Source of the DNA: Streptomyces iconiensis
GTDB lineage: Bacteria; Actinomycetota; Actinomycetes; Streptomycetales; Streptomycetaceae
Assembly (NCBI RefSeq): GCF_028657195.3
Contig: NZ_JANCPR020000069.1
Location: 1 to 41,707, forward strand
Length of the DNA: 41,707 nt
Direction: 5' to 3'
Numbering within the stretch: the first letter of the stretch is position 1; each line of letters starts with the position of its first letter. A program made the position numbers and the translations under genes. The notes under the pieces are model-generated. The model was not told the DNA's origin, did not search any database, and saw only the letters and a list, made by a program, of their open reading frames with translations. Below are positions 7,666 through 16,137 of this stretch, piece after piece.

Positions 7666-8267
7666 GCAGCGGGCCGCAGGTATCCGTCGTCATCCCCTAC
7701 CACCCGGCTCGTGCCGAGAACGGCATGCTCTATCGGGCCATGGACTCCGTGAGCCTCCAGACCGTCCCCAACGCGCTGGTCACCGTCGAGGATGAGCAGT
7801 GCCAGGGTGCGGCTCGTACGCGTCAGCGTGGCCTGGAGATGGTCACGACGGAGTGGATGGCGTTCCTCGACTCCGATGACGAGATGGACTACACGCACCT
7901 GGAGCAGCTCCTCGCCTGCGCCGAGCGCGAGCACGCCGACTACGTGTACCCCTGGTTCCGGGTGGCCGGCGGGGTGGATCCGTTCCCGATGTTCTTCGGT
8001 CGCCCGTGGGACGACGCAGCCCCACACCAGACAACGATCACGATCCTCGTCCGTACCGATCTCGCCCGGCAGGTGGGGTTCACCGACGTAGCGGCCGGGC
8101 CACCCCCGCCCGATGGCAACACGGGGGGCGAGGACTGGCACTTCACGCTCGGGTGCCTCGCGGCGGGAGCCCGCATCGTCCACCACCCCGCGCGCACCTG
8201 GACCTGGCACCACGGACCGCAGAACAGCAGCGGGCGCCCCGGTCGCGGAGACGCCCGCACCCCCTGA
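7662..8267 (+). CDS. glycosyltransferase family 2, GT-A fold
   Basis: 201-residue GT2 enzyme. The N-terminus VSVVIPYHPAR is the family's first strand, MDSVSLQTV the following helix, MAFLDSDDEM the DxD metal/donor site, and GGEDWHFTLGCLAAG the ED catalytic segment. The GTG start overlaps the methyltransferase stop. It ends with a Gly/Arg tail, then an 17-base gap precedes the large terminase gene. Acceptor unknown; virion protein is the best guess from position. Confidence 0.83.
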   Translation: MSSGPQVSVVIPYHPARAENGMLYRAMDSVSLQTVPNALVTVEDEQCQGAARTRQRGLEMVTTEWMAFLDSDDEMDYTHLEQLLACAEREHADYVYPWFRVAGGVDPFPMFFGRPWDDAAPHQTTITILVRTDLARQVGFTDVAAGPPPPDGNTGGEDWHFTLGCLAAGARIVHHPARTWTWHHGPQNSSGRPGRGDARTP

Positions 8268-8272
8268 GCCCT

Positions 8273-8278
8273 CACACT
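8273..8278 (+). promoter_or_regulatory. possible -10 element (CACACT) before terL
   Basis: CACACT lies six bases before ATG 8285 with no Shine-Dalgarno. From this box to the start codon it is nearly identical to the region before 4894 (CACAMTCCGACCATGAC). The match to a second gene start is the support for a shared leaderless promoter. Confidence 0.35.
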
Positions 8279-8284
8279 CCGACC

Positions 8285-9652
8285 ATGACCACCGAGGAGC
8301 AACAGATCGCCCGGCGCGCCGCCGCCGCGCTCGACACGCTCCTCAAACCCCCGCGCTGGTCCCCGCTCCCGCACCAGATCCCACCCCGCGACGACTGGTA
8401 CGGATGGCTGCTCCTCGCGGGCCGAGGGGCTGGCAAAACGGACGCGTGCGCCTCGTACGTCGCGCGGCACGTCGCCGGACCGCCGTGCCTCCCCGGCCCC
8501 GTCCCGCACTGGGTGGGGATCATCGCGCCGACGCAGGGGGACGCGGTCATGGCGTGCGTCACCGGCCCGTCCGGCATCCGGGCCCACGACCCGACCGCGA
8601 CGGGCCCGGTGTCCGCCCCGGGCGGCACGGTCGTCCGCTGGGCCAACGGCTCGCAGGCCAAGCTCTACGGCGCGAACAGCCCGGAGGACGTCGAGCGGCT
8701 TCGCGCCGGCGGCAACACCTGCTTGGTGTGGATGGAGGAGCTGGCCGCTTGGCGGTACTTGAGTGCGGCGTGGGATCAGATGCGGTTCGGTCTGCGCTCC
8801 GGGCGCCGCCCGCACTGGGTCGCCTCGACCACGCCGAAGCCGAAGCCCTTGATCCGTGACCTGACCGCCGGAAAGATCGCGGGCGTTGAGCGTACGCACG
8901 CCACGATGTACGACAACCCGCACCTCCCCGAGCACATCCGGCAGGCCATCGAGGACACGTACAGCGGGACGCAGCTCGGCGACCAGGAACTGCACGGCAT
9001 CCTCCTCGACGAGGATGAGAACGCCCTGTGGAACCACCAGATGATCCGCGAGGCACGTGTCCAGGCCGACGCTGTACCGGACTTGATCCGTACGACGGTC
9101 GGCGTCGATCCCAGCGGCGGGGCCGGGGAGCAGGGCATCGTCGTCGCGGGCAAGTCGGGGCTGATCCTGCCGGGTGACGGCGGCCGCCCACAGCACCACG
9201 GGTATGTCCTGGACGATCGCACGTGCCACCTCCCACCCGACGGCTGGGGCCGGAGGACGGTGCAGGCCGCGATCGACTGGGAGGCGGACGACATCTGCGT
9301 GGAGACGAACTACGGCGGGGCCATGGCCACTGCGACGATCCGGGCGGCGGCGGACGCGCTCGGCGTGGACATCCCGGTGCGGCAGGTGACCGCGACGCGG
9401 GGCAAGGCCATCCGTGCGCAGCCCGTCAGCGCCCTGACTGCGCAGGGGCGTTGGCACCATGCCGGGGTGTTCGAGCAGTTGGAGGACCAGCTCTGCACCT
9501 GGTACCCGGAGATCGGCTGGTCCCCGGACCGGCTTGACGCGATGGTGTGGACGGCGTGGCACAACAAGCTCGCCCGCGCCACGAGCAGCGGGCAGGGCTC
9601 GCTGGGCGGGGACCTCGCCCGCCGTCAGATCGCCGGAACTCGACGGCGCTGA
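8285..9652 (+). CDS. terL: terminase large subunit
   Basis: 455-residue packaging ATPase and nuclease that pumps DNA into the prohead. Walker A GRGAGKT is at residues 46-52. The Walker B-like CLVWMEEL is near residue 146, with the catalytic Glu after the hydrophobic strand. STTPKPKPLIRDL matches the coupling motif region. The RNase H-like nuclease half starts at TTVGVDPSGG (~residue 272) and ends with DRLDAMVW, which supplies late acidic residues. Length fits siphophage enzymes. It opens the head module. Its partner is probably the gene at 4894. Confidence 0.95.
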   Translation: MTTEEQQIARRAAAALDTLLKPPRWSPLPHQIPPRDDWYGWLLLAGRGAGKTDACASYVARHVAGPPCLPGPVPHWVGIIAPTQGDAVMACVTGPSGIRAHDPTATGPVSAPGGTVVRWANGSQAKLYGANSPEDVERLRAGGNTCLVWMEELAAWRYLSAAWDQMRFGLRSGRRPHWVASTTPKPKPLIRDLTAGKIAGVERTHATMYDNPHLPEHIRQAIEDTYSGTQLGDQELHGILLDEDENALWNHQMIREARVQADAVPDLIRTTVGVDPSGGAGEQGIVVAGKSGLILPGDGGRPQHHGYVLDDRTCHLPPDGWGRRTVQAAIDWEADDICVETNYGGAMATATIRAAADALGVDIPVRQVTATRGKAIRAQPVSALTAQGRWHHAGVFEQLEDQLCTWYPEIGWSPDRLDAMVWTAWHNKLARATSSGQGSLGGDLARRQIAGTRRR

Positions 9653-9659
9653 ACGGGCC

Positions 9660-9665
9660 TACGCT
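9660..9665 (+). promoter_or_regulatory. possible -10 element (TACGCT)
   Basis: CCTACGCTCACGCGC at 9658-9672 resembles CCTACCCTGACCGC at 11311-11324 and CCTACCGTCACCGC at 22539-22552. All lie in short gaps just upstream of gene starts and contain a TAnnnT box. Here a leader with GAGGAG at 9686-9691 follows. No clear -35 box. Confidence 0.4.
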
Positions 9666-9698
9666 CACGCGCATCAGCCCGCAGCGAGGAGCCCGCCC

Positions 9699-9968
9699 GT
9701 GATCTCCAGGATTCACGTCACCACCGGTATCGCCACTATGAGCAGCCCCGGCACCGAGGTACGCATCGACGGCGAACCGCTGCCCGGCGTCCGCTCCGTC
9801 GACATGTCCACGGCCTTCGACATCGTGCCCACGGTGACCGTGGAGCTGATGGCGCGGGAGGTGGTCGTGGACGGTGAGGCACAGGTGGAGTTGCCGGCCG
9901 GGATGGAGGACGCGTTGCGCAAGCTGGGGTGGACCCCGCCTGGTGAGACACGGGAGCCCTCAGCGTGA
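9699..9968 (+). CDS. phage hypothetical protein (89 aa)
   Basis: Small beta-rich protein (IHVTTGIA, then VRIDGEPLPGVRSVDM and TVTVELMAREVVVDGE). Similar short proteins occur in actinophage head regions, but I know no function. GTG 9699 has GAGGAG seven bases upstream, which decides this start over the longer frame inside terL. The stop overlaps the next start (GTGA). Confidence 0.65.
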   Translation: MISRIHVTTGIATMSSPGTEVRIDGEPLPGVRSVDMSTAFDIVPTVTVELMAREVVVDGEAQVELPAGMEDALRKLGWTPPGETREPSA

Positions 9969-10630
9969 GCGGCGTCGTCATCAGCTACGTACACCCCGGC
10001 TGGGTGCAGCACACGTTCATGCAGTCGCTGTTCCTCGCCATGGACCACGACCGCAGATCGGACGAGCCACTCGTCGCCGGACTCCTGCCCGTACGCTTCC
10101 GCCCGGCCGGGATCGCCGACGCCCGCAACCAGGCCGCCGCCGCGTTCCTCGCAGGCGACGGCGACTGGCTCTGGCTCGTGGACACCGACATGGGCTTCCG
10201 CCCCGACACGCTGCCCGCGCTGCTGGCCTCCGCCGACCCCGATGTGCGGCCCGTCGTCGGAGCCCTCTGCTGGGGTGTGCTGGAGGAAGAGCCCGACGAC
10301 ATGGGCGGCTACACCACGCGGGTGGTGCCAACGCTGCACGGCTGGGCCGACGAGGCGGGCGTGTTCACCGAGTGGGAGGGGCCGGTTCCGTCTGGGCTGG
10401 TGCGCGTGGCTGGCACGGGGGCGGCGTGCCTGCTGGTCCACCGCTCGGCTCTGGAACGGGGCGAGGCGGGGGCGTGGTTCGATCCGGTCCTCGACGGCGC
10501 GGGCACGCTGGTCGGCGAAGACCTGTCGTTCTGCCTACGACTCGCGCGCTCAGGGGCCCCGGTCCACGTGGATACCCGGGTTGCGACGACCCATCAGAAG
10601 TCGGTCTGGATCAACGGAGGTTCCCTCTGA
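9965..10630 (+). CDS. glycosyltransferase-like protein (GT-A), third in the window
   Basis: 221 residues. GIADARNQAAAAFL and DWLWLVDTDMGFRPDTLPALL give the donor-binding helix and a DTD (DxD) metal site, as in GT2 enzymes found in many phage genomes. AACLLVHRSALE and LVGEDLSFCLRLARSG near the C-terminus supply the ED-type catalytic region. It stands apart from the sugar cassette, on the other side of terL. Overlaps both neighbours. A role in virion glycosylation is inferred. Confidence 0.75.
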   Translation: MSGVVISYVHPGWVQHTFMQSLFLAMDHDRRSDEPLVAGLLPVRFRPAGIADARNQAAAAFLAGDGDWLWLVDTDMGFRPDTLPALLASADPDVRPVVGALCWGVLEEEPDDMGGYTTRVVPTLHGWADEAGVFTEWEGPVPSGLVRVAGTGAACLLVHRSALERGEAGAWFDPVLDGAGTLVGEDLSFCLRLARSGAPVHVDTRVATTHQKSVWINGGSL

Positions 10631-10962
10631 TGCCGCTCTGGCTGCTGCTCCTCGTGATGGCCCTCGCCACGTATCGGGCCACACGCTTGGTCGTAGACGA
10701 CACCTTCCCGCCAGTGCTGTGGGCCCGGCACCGGCTCGCTGGAGGCTGGACCGGGCCCGATGAGGACGTGCCCGTCTACCGGTCCCGCTGGGTGCCGCAG
10801 TGGCTCGCGGACCTGGTGTCGTGCCCGTGGTGTGCGTCGGGCTGGGTGGCGCTCGGCGTGACGGGCGGGGTGTGGGCCACGGGCGGGCTGCCGGTGCCGC
10901 TGCTGGTGTGGCTCGCGGTGTGGGCAGGCGGAGCACTGCTCGCCGCGCAGGAGTGGGCGTGA
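10630..10962 (+). CDS. DUF1360-like membrane protein
   Basis: 110-residue membrane protein. LWLLLLVMALATYRATRLVVDD opens it as in DUF1360 proteins, followed by SCPWCASGWVALGV with the family's CxxC pair, and a final hydrophobic stretch. Two to three membrane segments are likely. DUF1360 proteins occur in bacteria and phages and have no firm function. The start overlaps the glycosyltransferase stop (TGATG). Confidence 0.72.
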   Translation: MPLWLLLLVMALATYRATRLVVDDTFPPVLWARHRLAGGWTGPDEDVPVYRSRWVPQWLADLVSCPWCASGWVALGVTGGVWATGGLPVPLLVWLAVWAGGALLAAQEWA

Positions 10963-11294
10963 GCACCTCCGTCGCCGGGCACTGCCCGATGGGGTGCGGC
11001 GAGACCCTGATGCTCGGCGAAGGCGGCTGCGTCACCTGCCGCAAGCTCAACTGCCCCCAGCCCGACGCCGTCACCACGCTGCTCGATGACAGCGAGACCG
11101 AGCACCTCGTGGAGTTCAGAGAGACCGGGTTCACCATCCGGCACCCGCTGCGCGAGCGCCTGGGCGACGCGCTGATGGAGTGCGAGCTGCACGAGTGGTG
11201 CGCGAGCTTCAACAGGCCGCCGGTGGCGCCCGGTCGATATCGGGTATCGCGGCTGCCGAACGCGTGGGACATCGAGCGCCTGTCTCCGGAATGA
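10959..11294 (+). CDS. DUF6085-like zinc-binding protein
   Basis: 111 residues. GHCPMGCGETLMLGEGGCVTC holds a four-Cys zinc-ribbon start, and ETGFTIRHPLRERL with PPVAPGRYRV follows, the arrangement I recall for the Streptomyces family DUF6085. These proteins are frequent in Streptomyces mobile elements and their role is unknown. The GTG start overlaps the upstream stop. Confidence 0.72.
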   Translation: MSTSVAGHCPMGCGETLMLGEGGCVTCRKLNCPQPDAVTTLLDDSETEHLVEFRETGFTIRHPLRERLGDALMECELHEWCASFNRPPVAPGRYRVSRLPNAWDIERLSPE

Positions 11295-11312
11295 TCACCC
11301 GGCGTGCGTCCC

Positions 11313-11318
11313 TACCCT
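11313..11318 (+). promoter_or_regulatory. possible -10 element (TACCCT) before the portal gene
   Basis: TACCCT sits in the 53-base gap before the portal gene, inside the recurring CCTACSSTSACSGC pattern (see also 9660 and 22541). A leader with AGGAG at 11336-11340 follows. No convincing -35 box. Confidence 0.4.
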
Positions 11319-11347
11319 GACCGCAACTCGCGGACAGGAGAGCCCTC

Positions 11348-13141
11348 ATGGCCTGGTACCACGCCCTCGGCATCGGCCGACGGCCACGGCTGCCCACAGT
11401 CACACCCTCCGCCGACGAACCCCAAGCGCTGACCGCATCCGCCGCGACCGTCCCCCAACCCCGCTCCGAACTCCTCCGCAGCACCGACGGTTGGCAGCAC
11501 GAGGCGTGGCAGTTCTACGACGACCTCGGCGAGTTCCGCTACGGCGTCGAATGGGTCAGCGCCATGCTCTCCCGCGTCCGCCTCTACGCCGCGAAGCTGG
11601 AGCCGGGCGAGGACGAGCCGGTACGCCAGGAGGCCGGCGCCGCCGTCGAGATGATGACCACCCTCGGCGGAGGCGTCGCCGGACAGGCCACCCTCATGTC
11701 CGGGCTCGCCTCCCAGCTCGCGGTGCCCGGCGAGGGCTATCTCGTTGGCGAGACCGCCTCTGGAGTCGAGCGCTGGTCAGTCCGCTCCACCGATGAAATC
11801 CGTGCCGCGCGGGGCCACTTCGAAGTCATGGACGAGACCGCCGCGAACAACGGGGGAAAGTGGCGCCCTCTCGGGGACGCGCTAGTGACCCGCGTGTGGC
11901 GCCCGCACAAACGGTATTCCTACCTGGCGGATAGCCCGGCCCGTGCGGCGCGGGGGACGATGCGCGAGCTGGAGCTGGTGAACAGGCACATCTTGTCCCA
12001 GTACCTGAGCCGGTTGGCGTCCGCCGGGGTGGTGGCGTTCCCCGACGAGGTCACCTTCCCCACTCGCCCCGAGTTCGAGGACGCCCCGGACCCGTTCATG
12101 GCCGAGTTCATCGAGATCGCGGCGGAGGCGATCCGTACGCCCGGCACGGCCGCGTCAGTGGTGCCCATTCCGCTCCGGATGCCCGGCGAGTACATCGACA
12201 AGGTCAAGCACATCGACTTCACGCTGAAGCTCGACGAGAAGATCTTGGAGAAGCGGGAGTCGGCGATCAAGCGGCTCGCCACCCAGCTCAACATCCCCGC
12301 CGAGATCCTGCTGGGCATGGGCGACGTGAACCACTGGGGCGCCTGGCAGTTGGAAGAGTCCAGTCTCAAGACGCACATCGCTCCGGAAGCGGAGATCATC
12401 TGCCAGGCCCTCACCACCGGCTACCTTCAGCCGAGGCTTGCCGCCTCCGGCGTCGAGGACCCCGAACGGTGGGTCGTCTGGTATGACATGTCCGAGCTGA
12501 CGCTGCGCCCCGACCGGTCCGACAACGCTATCCAGCTCTACGACCGGCTGGAGGTCGGCGGCGCCGCGCTCCGCCGCGAGACGGGCTTCGACGAGGCGGA
12601 CAAGCCGACCGACGAGGACCTGAAGGCCCAGGCCCTGAAGATCATCATCAAGACGCTGCCCAGCGGTGCGGGCAGCGCGCTGTCCGCGCTCATCGGCGAA
12701 GAGGTCTCAATCACCCCCGTCGCCGCCTCCACCCCACAAGAAGCCGAAGCCGCCGCCGAATCCGACGACCAGCACGTCGAGAACGAACGCAGCCTGCCCG
12801 ACACCCTCGACGAGCCACCGCCCGACGCTGCCGCGACAGCCCGCGCAGAGCGGCTGATCGAGCAGGCCAAGGCGCTGCACGCCGTGCGCTTCACTCTGGA
12901 CGGGGGCCCTGAACTGCTGCACCCCAAGGGCTGTGCCTCACACCTGTACTCGTGCCCCTTCACCCACGCTGCGGCCCGCTCGCTGGCAGACCTGCCGCGC
13001 CCCGGGAGGAGCGGCGCGTACGAGCTGAGGCTCGACCCGTTCGGGCGGCTGACGATCGGTGCCGCGGCCCCGCACATGAACCTGACGAGCTACCTCAAGA
13101 CCAGGAGTGCGCTCAATGGCCACGCTCACAGCAGCCGCTGA
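11348..13141 (+). CDS. portal protein
   Basis: 597-residue portal, the ring at the capsid vertex through which DNA passes. The N-terminal half has FRYGVEWVSAMLSRVRLYAA and later LVTRVWRPHKRYSYLADSP. The middle has the family's KRLATQLNIPAEILLGMGDVNHW and QLEESSLKTHIAPEAEII, the long helix region typical of siphophage portals. After residue ~470 comes an acidic and Pro-rich tail extension. ATG 11348 has AGGAG seven bases upstream. Its end overlaps the protease gene start by 26 bases. Placement after terL and before the protease is standard. Confidence 0.9.
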   Translation: MAWYHALGIGRRPRLPTVTPSADEPQALTASAATVPQPRSELLRSTDGWQHEAWQFYDDLGEFRYGVEWVSAMLSRVRLYAAKLEPGEDEPVRQEAGAAVEMMTTLGGGVAGQATLMSGLASQLAVPGEGYLVGETASGVERWSVRSTDEIRAARGHFEVMDETAANNGGKWRPLGDALVTRVWRPHKRYSYLADSPARAARGTMRELELVNRHILSQYLSRLASAGVVAFPDEVTFPTRPEFEDAPDPFMAEFIEIAAEAIRTPGTAASVVPIPLRMPGEYIDKVKHIDFTLKLDEKILEKRESAIKRLATQLNIPAEILLGMGDVNHWGAWQLEESSLKTHIAPEAEIICQALTTGYLQPRLAASGVEDPERWVVWYDMSELTLRPDRSDNAIQLYDRLEVGGAALRRETGFDEADKPTDEDLKAQALKIIIKTLPSGAGSALSALIGEEVSITPVAASTPQEAEAAAESDDQHVENERSLPDTLDEPPPDAAATARAERLIEQAKALHAVRFTLDGGPELLHPKGCASHLYSCPFTHAAARSLADLPRPGRSGAYELRLDPFGRLTIGAAAPHMNLTSYLKTRSALNGHAHSSR

Positions 13142-16007
13142 AGGCGAGCACACGGGCGCGATGATCGCGCTCATACCCACCGGCGAGGACGCCGCGCGGC
13201 TCGCCATCGAAGGCGGCGAGCCCGCCGACGAGCTGCACCTGACGCTGTACTACCTCGGCGACGCCGTCGACTGGAGCGAGGACCAGCGCGCCGAACTGGC
13301 CGCTGGCCTCCGCGCCCGGGTCGAAGCAGTGGAACTGTCAGCCGTCGCCGCCCGCGTGTTCGGCGCCGCCCACTGGAACGGGGGCGGAGATGAGCCCTGC
13401 TGGGTCTGGTCGGTGGGCGACGAGCGTGAAGGGCCTGCTGGTGCGACGCTCGGTGAGGTTCACAGCCTCGCCACTGAGGCGTTGGAGGACCGGCACGGCC
13501 CGGAGATCCCAGCGCAGCACACCCCGTGGGCCGCGCATATCTGTGCCGCGTACTCCGCCGACCCTGCACTCCTGGCCGCCCTGGAGTCCCGGCTCGGCCC
13601 GGTCACCTTCGACCGCGTACGGCTCGCGTTCGGCGGGGATCACACCGACGTCCCCCTCACGGTCGGCGCCGTCACCGCGGCGGGATCCCTGCGGCGCCAG
13701 CCCCGACCATACGAGCTTGCCGCCCGTACCGACTTCACCGCGATGGATGCCGCATGGCAGGAGGCCCTCGACGGCGCTCTCGACGCCTGGCAGAAGATCG
13801 AGGCAGCCCAGCGGACCGAGATCACCGCCGCAGTTACCGCGGCCGTCACCGCCGACGACCTGGACCAGCTCGCCCGGCTCAGTCTCGACACCACCCCCGG
13901 GGCCGACCTCCTCACCGCACGGCTGACGGCGTACGCCGAGGAGGCCGGCCGAGCGCAGCAGGCCGAGGCCGAAGCCCAGGGCGTCACTGTGCCCGCCTGG
14001 TCTCTCGATGACGAGGCGCTCACCGCAGCGGCGTTCCGGGACCGGCTGCGGCAGGTCGCCGCGACTACCGCGCGGGTCCTTGGTGTTGGTCTGGTGCAGT
14101 CGGCCGTGCGCCGTGCGATGCGGGTGTGGGGCTCCGGGGCGGTGGCCGACGACGTTGAGGCGCATCTGGCGGGTCTGTCGGATGCGGCGACGCGGCTGGA
14201 GCTGGGCGGGGCGATGTCGGCAGCGCAGAACGCGGGGCGGTTCGCCGTGCTCGCTGTCGCTCCGCCTGCGACGTACATGGCCACGGAGATCTTGGACGAC
14301 AACTCGTGCAAGCCGTGCAACAAAGTCGACGGCGCCAGCTACAGCACCCTCGCCAAAGCTCAGGCCGCGTACCCGGCCGGCGGTTACACCGGCTGTCTGG
14401 GCGGTGCGCGGTGCCGGGGCACGGTCGTCGCGGTGTGGGACGAGGACGCCGCCGGAACAGATGGTGTGGCAGCCGGGGCCACAATGCCGCAGCAGCAGAC
14501 CAAGGAGGCGGACACCGTGCCGTACAGCATCGTGCAGGACCACCCGGACTGTGCGGCGGACATGCCGTTCGCGGTGGTCGAGGGTGACGACGAGGGCGGG
14601 GAGCTGAAGGGCTGCCACGCCTCGCGCTCCGACGCGGAGAAGCAGATCGTCGGGCTGAAGGCCGAGGACGGCGAGGAGGAGAAGCCGGACGAGGACGAGC
14701 CGGACGACTTGTCGATGACCGGGGAGACCGCGCCGTGGGAGGGCGTCCTCGCGGTCGAGGGCGTAACGACCGGCGACGGACGCGAGTTCGCACCGGAGGC
14801 GCTGACGTGGGCGGATCTGCCGGTGCCGCTGCGCTGGAACAAGGAGGACTCCCACGGAGGGGAGCCGCGCACTCTCGCGGTCAACGTCGGCCGCATCGAC
14901 CGGATCTGGCGGGACGAGGGCCGGATCATGGGCTCTGGTGTCCTGAACCTCGCTGAGCCGGACGGGCAGCGCGTACACGACCTGATCAAGGGCGACTTCA
15001 TCCGGGGCGTGTCCATCGACGCCGACAGCATCGGCGACGCGGACACCGAGTTCGTCTGGCCCGATGAGGTCAACGAGGGCGAGGCCGAAGGCGACGGCGA
15101 CGGCGACGGCGACCTGTTCGAGATGCTCTTCGCCCAGCCGGAGAAGATCGTTTTCCACGGCGGCCGGATCAGGGCCGCGACGTTGGTGGATATCCCCGCG
15201 TTCGCCGAGGCGTATGTCGCGCTCACCGACGAAGCAGGCGCGGTCGTGGCCGGCGGCACCCCCGTGACCGCCGACGAGCTGCGCGTGCTCGCTGCGGGTG
15301 AGGATGCCGAGCCGAGCCGGTCGATACCGGCACTCCACGCGTCCGCAGAGCTGTGGCGGCCACCCGCCGCATGGTTCTCCGACCCGGGTCTGTCGGTGCC
15401 GACCGGCATCACCATCGACGAGTCCGGGCGGATCTACGGGCACGCCGCGCAGTGGGGCTCTTGCCACATCGGGCAGGAAGGGCAGTGTGTTTCACCGCCG
15501 CGTGAGGGTGAGCACCCGTACTACATGACGGGCGAGGTCCTCACCGACGACGGGACACGGGTCGCGGTCGGACAGATCACCGTGGGGACGGGGCATGCCC
15601 CGCTGTCGTACGGCGCGGCTCCGGCCGCCGAGCACTACGACAACACGGGTGCGGCCGTCGCGGACGTGGCGGTGGGCAACGACCGTCATGGCATCTGGGT
15701 CGCCGGCGCCGTACGCCCTGGCGCTGACCCGCTGCGGGTCTACGAACTCCAGGCCGCCGGCCAGGTATCGGGCGACTGGCGCCGGATCGGCGGGCAACTC
15801 CGCCTAGTCGGACTGCTGGCCGTCAACGTGCCCGGCTTCCCGGTGCCCCGGATGCGCGCCCGGGTCGCCAGCGGTGCGCAGCAGGCCCTCGTCGCGGCCG
15901 GTCGCCCGTCGGTGGCCTGGGGCCGGTCGGTAGAGGAGGAGGAGCGTCACGCGGTGCGTGTGGTGATGGAGATGCTGCGCGGCCGAGTCCACAAGGGAGG
16001 TGAGTAA
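13116..16007 (+). CDS. capsid maturation polyprotein: 2H phosphoesterase + MuF + prohead protease
   Basis: 963 residues with at least three parts. Residues ~15-185 are 2H-phosphoesterase-like: HLTL at 41-44 is the first HxTx motif, and the second is HICA at 141-144, with Cys in the Thr position. Residues ~330-450 look like a MuF head-morphogenesis domain, with a Cys-rich DDNSCKPCNKVDG near 394 and a GGARCRGT end. Residues ~535-710 resemble a U35-type prohead serine protease, with probable His580 (EDSHGG) and Ser633 (IRGVSID). A C-terminal domain follows to the end. ATG 13116 has AGGAG at 13103-13107; GTG 13107 overlaps that site. MuF-protease fusions are known in actinophages; the extra 2H part is less usual. 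Confidence 0.82.
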   Translation: MATLTAAAEGEHTGAMIALIPTGEDAARLAIEGGEPADELHLTLYYLGDAVDWSEDQRAELAAGLRARVEAVELSAVAARVFGAAHWNGGGDEPCWVWSVGDEREGPAGATLGEVHSLATEALEDRHGPEIPAQHTPWAAHICAAYSADPALLAALESRLGPVTFDRVRLAFGGDHTDVPLTVGAVTAAGSLRRQPRPYELAARTDFTAMDAAWQEALDGALDAWQKIEAAQRTEITAAVTAAVTADDLDQLARLSLDTTPGADLLTARLTAYAEEAGRAQQAEAEAQGVTVPAWSLDDEALTAAAFRDRLRQVAATTARVLGVGLVQSAVRRAMRVWGSGAVADDVEAHLAGLSDAATRLELGGAMSAAQNAGRFAVLAVAPPATYMATEILDDNSCKPCNKVDGASYSTLAKAQAAYPAGGYTGCLGGARCRGTVVAVWDEDAAGTDGVAAGATMPQQQTKEADTVPYSIVQDHPDCAADMPFAVVEGDDEGGELKGCHASRSDAEKQIVGLKAEDGEEEKPDEDEPDDLSMTGETAPWEGVLAVEGVTTGDGREFAPEALTWADLPVPLRWNKEDSHGGEPRTLAVNVGRIDRIWRDEGRIMGSGVLNLAEPDGQRVHDLIKGDFIRGVSIDADSIGDADTEFVWPDEVNEGEAEGDGDGDGDLFEMLFAQPEKIVFHGGRIRAATLVDIPAFAEAYVALTDEAGAVVAGGTPVTADELRVLAAGEDAEPSRSIPALHASAELWRPPAAWFSDPGLSVPTGITIDESGRIYGHAAQWGSCHIGQEGQCVSPPREGEHPYYMTGEVLTDDGTRVAVGQITVGTGHAPLSYGAAPAAEHYDNTGAAVADVAVGNDRHGIWVAGAVRPGADPLRVYELQAAGQVSGDWRRIGGQLRLVGLLAVNVPGFPVPRMRARVASGAQQALVAAGRPSVAWGRSVEEEERHAVRVVMEMLRGRVHKGGE

Positions 16008-16009
16008 AC

Positions 16010-16063
16010 GTGTGCGGATGCAATAAGCGGAAGCCCCCGCCGCCGCCCCAGGCGCCCAACTGA
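16010..16063 (+). CDS. 17-residue Cys/Lys/Pro peptide
   Basis: A tiny frame starting at GTG 16010, with GGGAGG at 15995-16000 nine bases upstream. It encodes MCGCNKRK followed by a Pro-rich end. Very short Cys-start peptides like this occur in other actinophage head modules at the same place, just before the capsid gene. The good ribosome-binding site and position support it. No function known. Confidence 0.5.
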   Translation: MCGCNKRKPPPPPQAPN

Positions 16064-16086
16064 ACGCGCTGACCATTAGGTTCACC

Positions 16087-16119
16087 GATCCGGTAAAGGT
16101 TGTTGACCTTTACCGGATC
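16087..16119. promoter_or_regulatory. 14-bp perfect inverted repeat upstream of the capsid gene
   Basis: GATCCGGTAAAGGT at 16087-16100 and ACCTTTACCGGATC at 16106-16119 are perfect inverted copies separated by TGTTG. The repeat overlaps the proposed -35 box of the capsid promoter, so it could be an operator. As RNA it would form a strong hairpin ending the upstream transcript, but no T-run follows. The two roles cannot be told apart from sequence. Confidence 0.75.
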
Positions 16120-16137
16120 GAGTGCTAGTGCTACTTT
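16109..16137 (+). promoter_or_regulatory. probable capsid promoter
   Basis: TTTACC at 16109-16114 and TACTTT at 16132-16137 are spaced by 17 bases, and TGC before the -10 gives an extended -10 box. An alternative -35 is TTGACC at 16104-16109. The start site would lie near 16144, leaving a ~50-base leader with GGAGG at 16183-16187. This is the longest plus-strand gap after the first gene. Confidence 0.55.

Noticed and set aside
13107..13115. GTG 13107 as start of the capsid polyprotein
   Set aside because: It overlaps the AGGAG site at 13103-13107, which is spaced correctly for ATG 13116.
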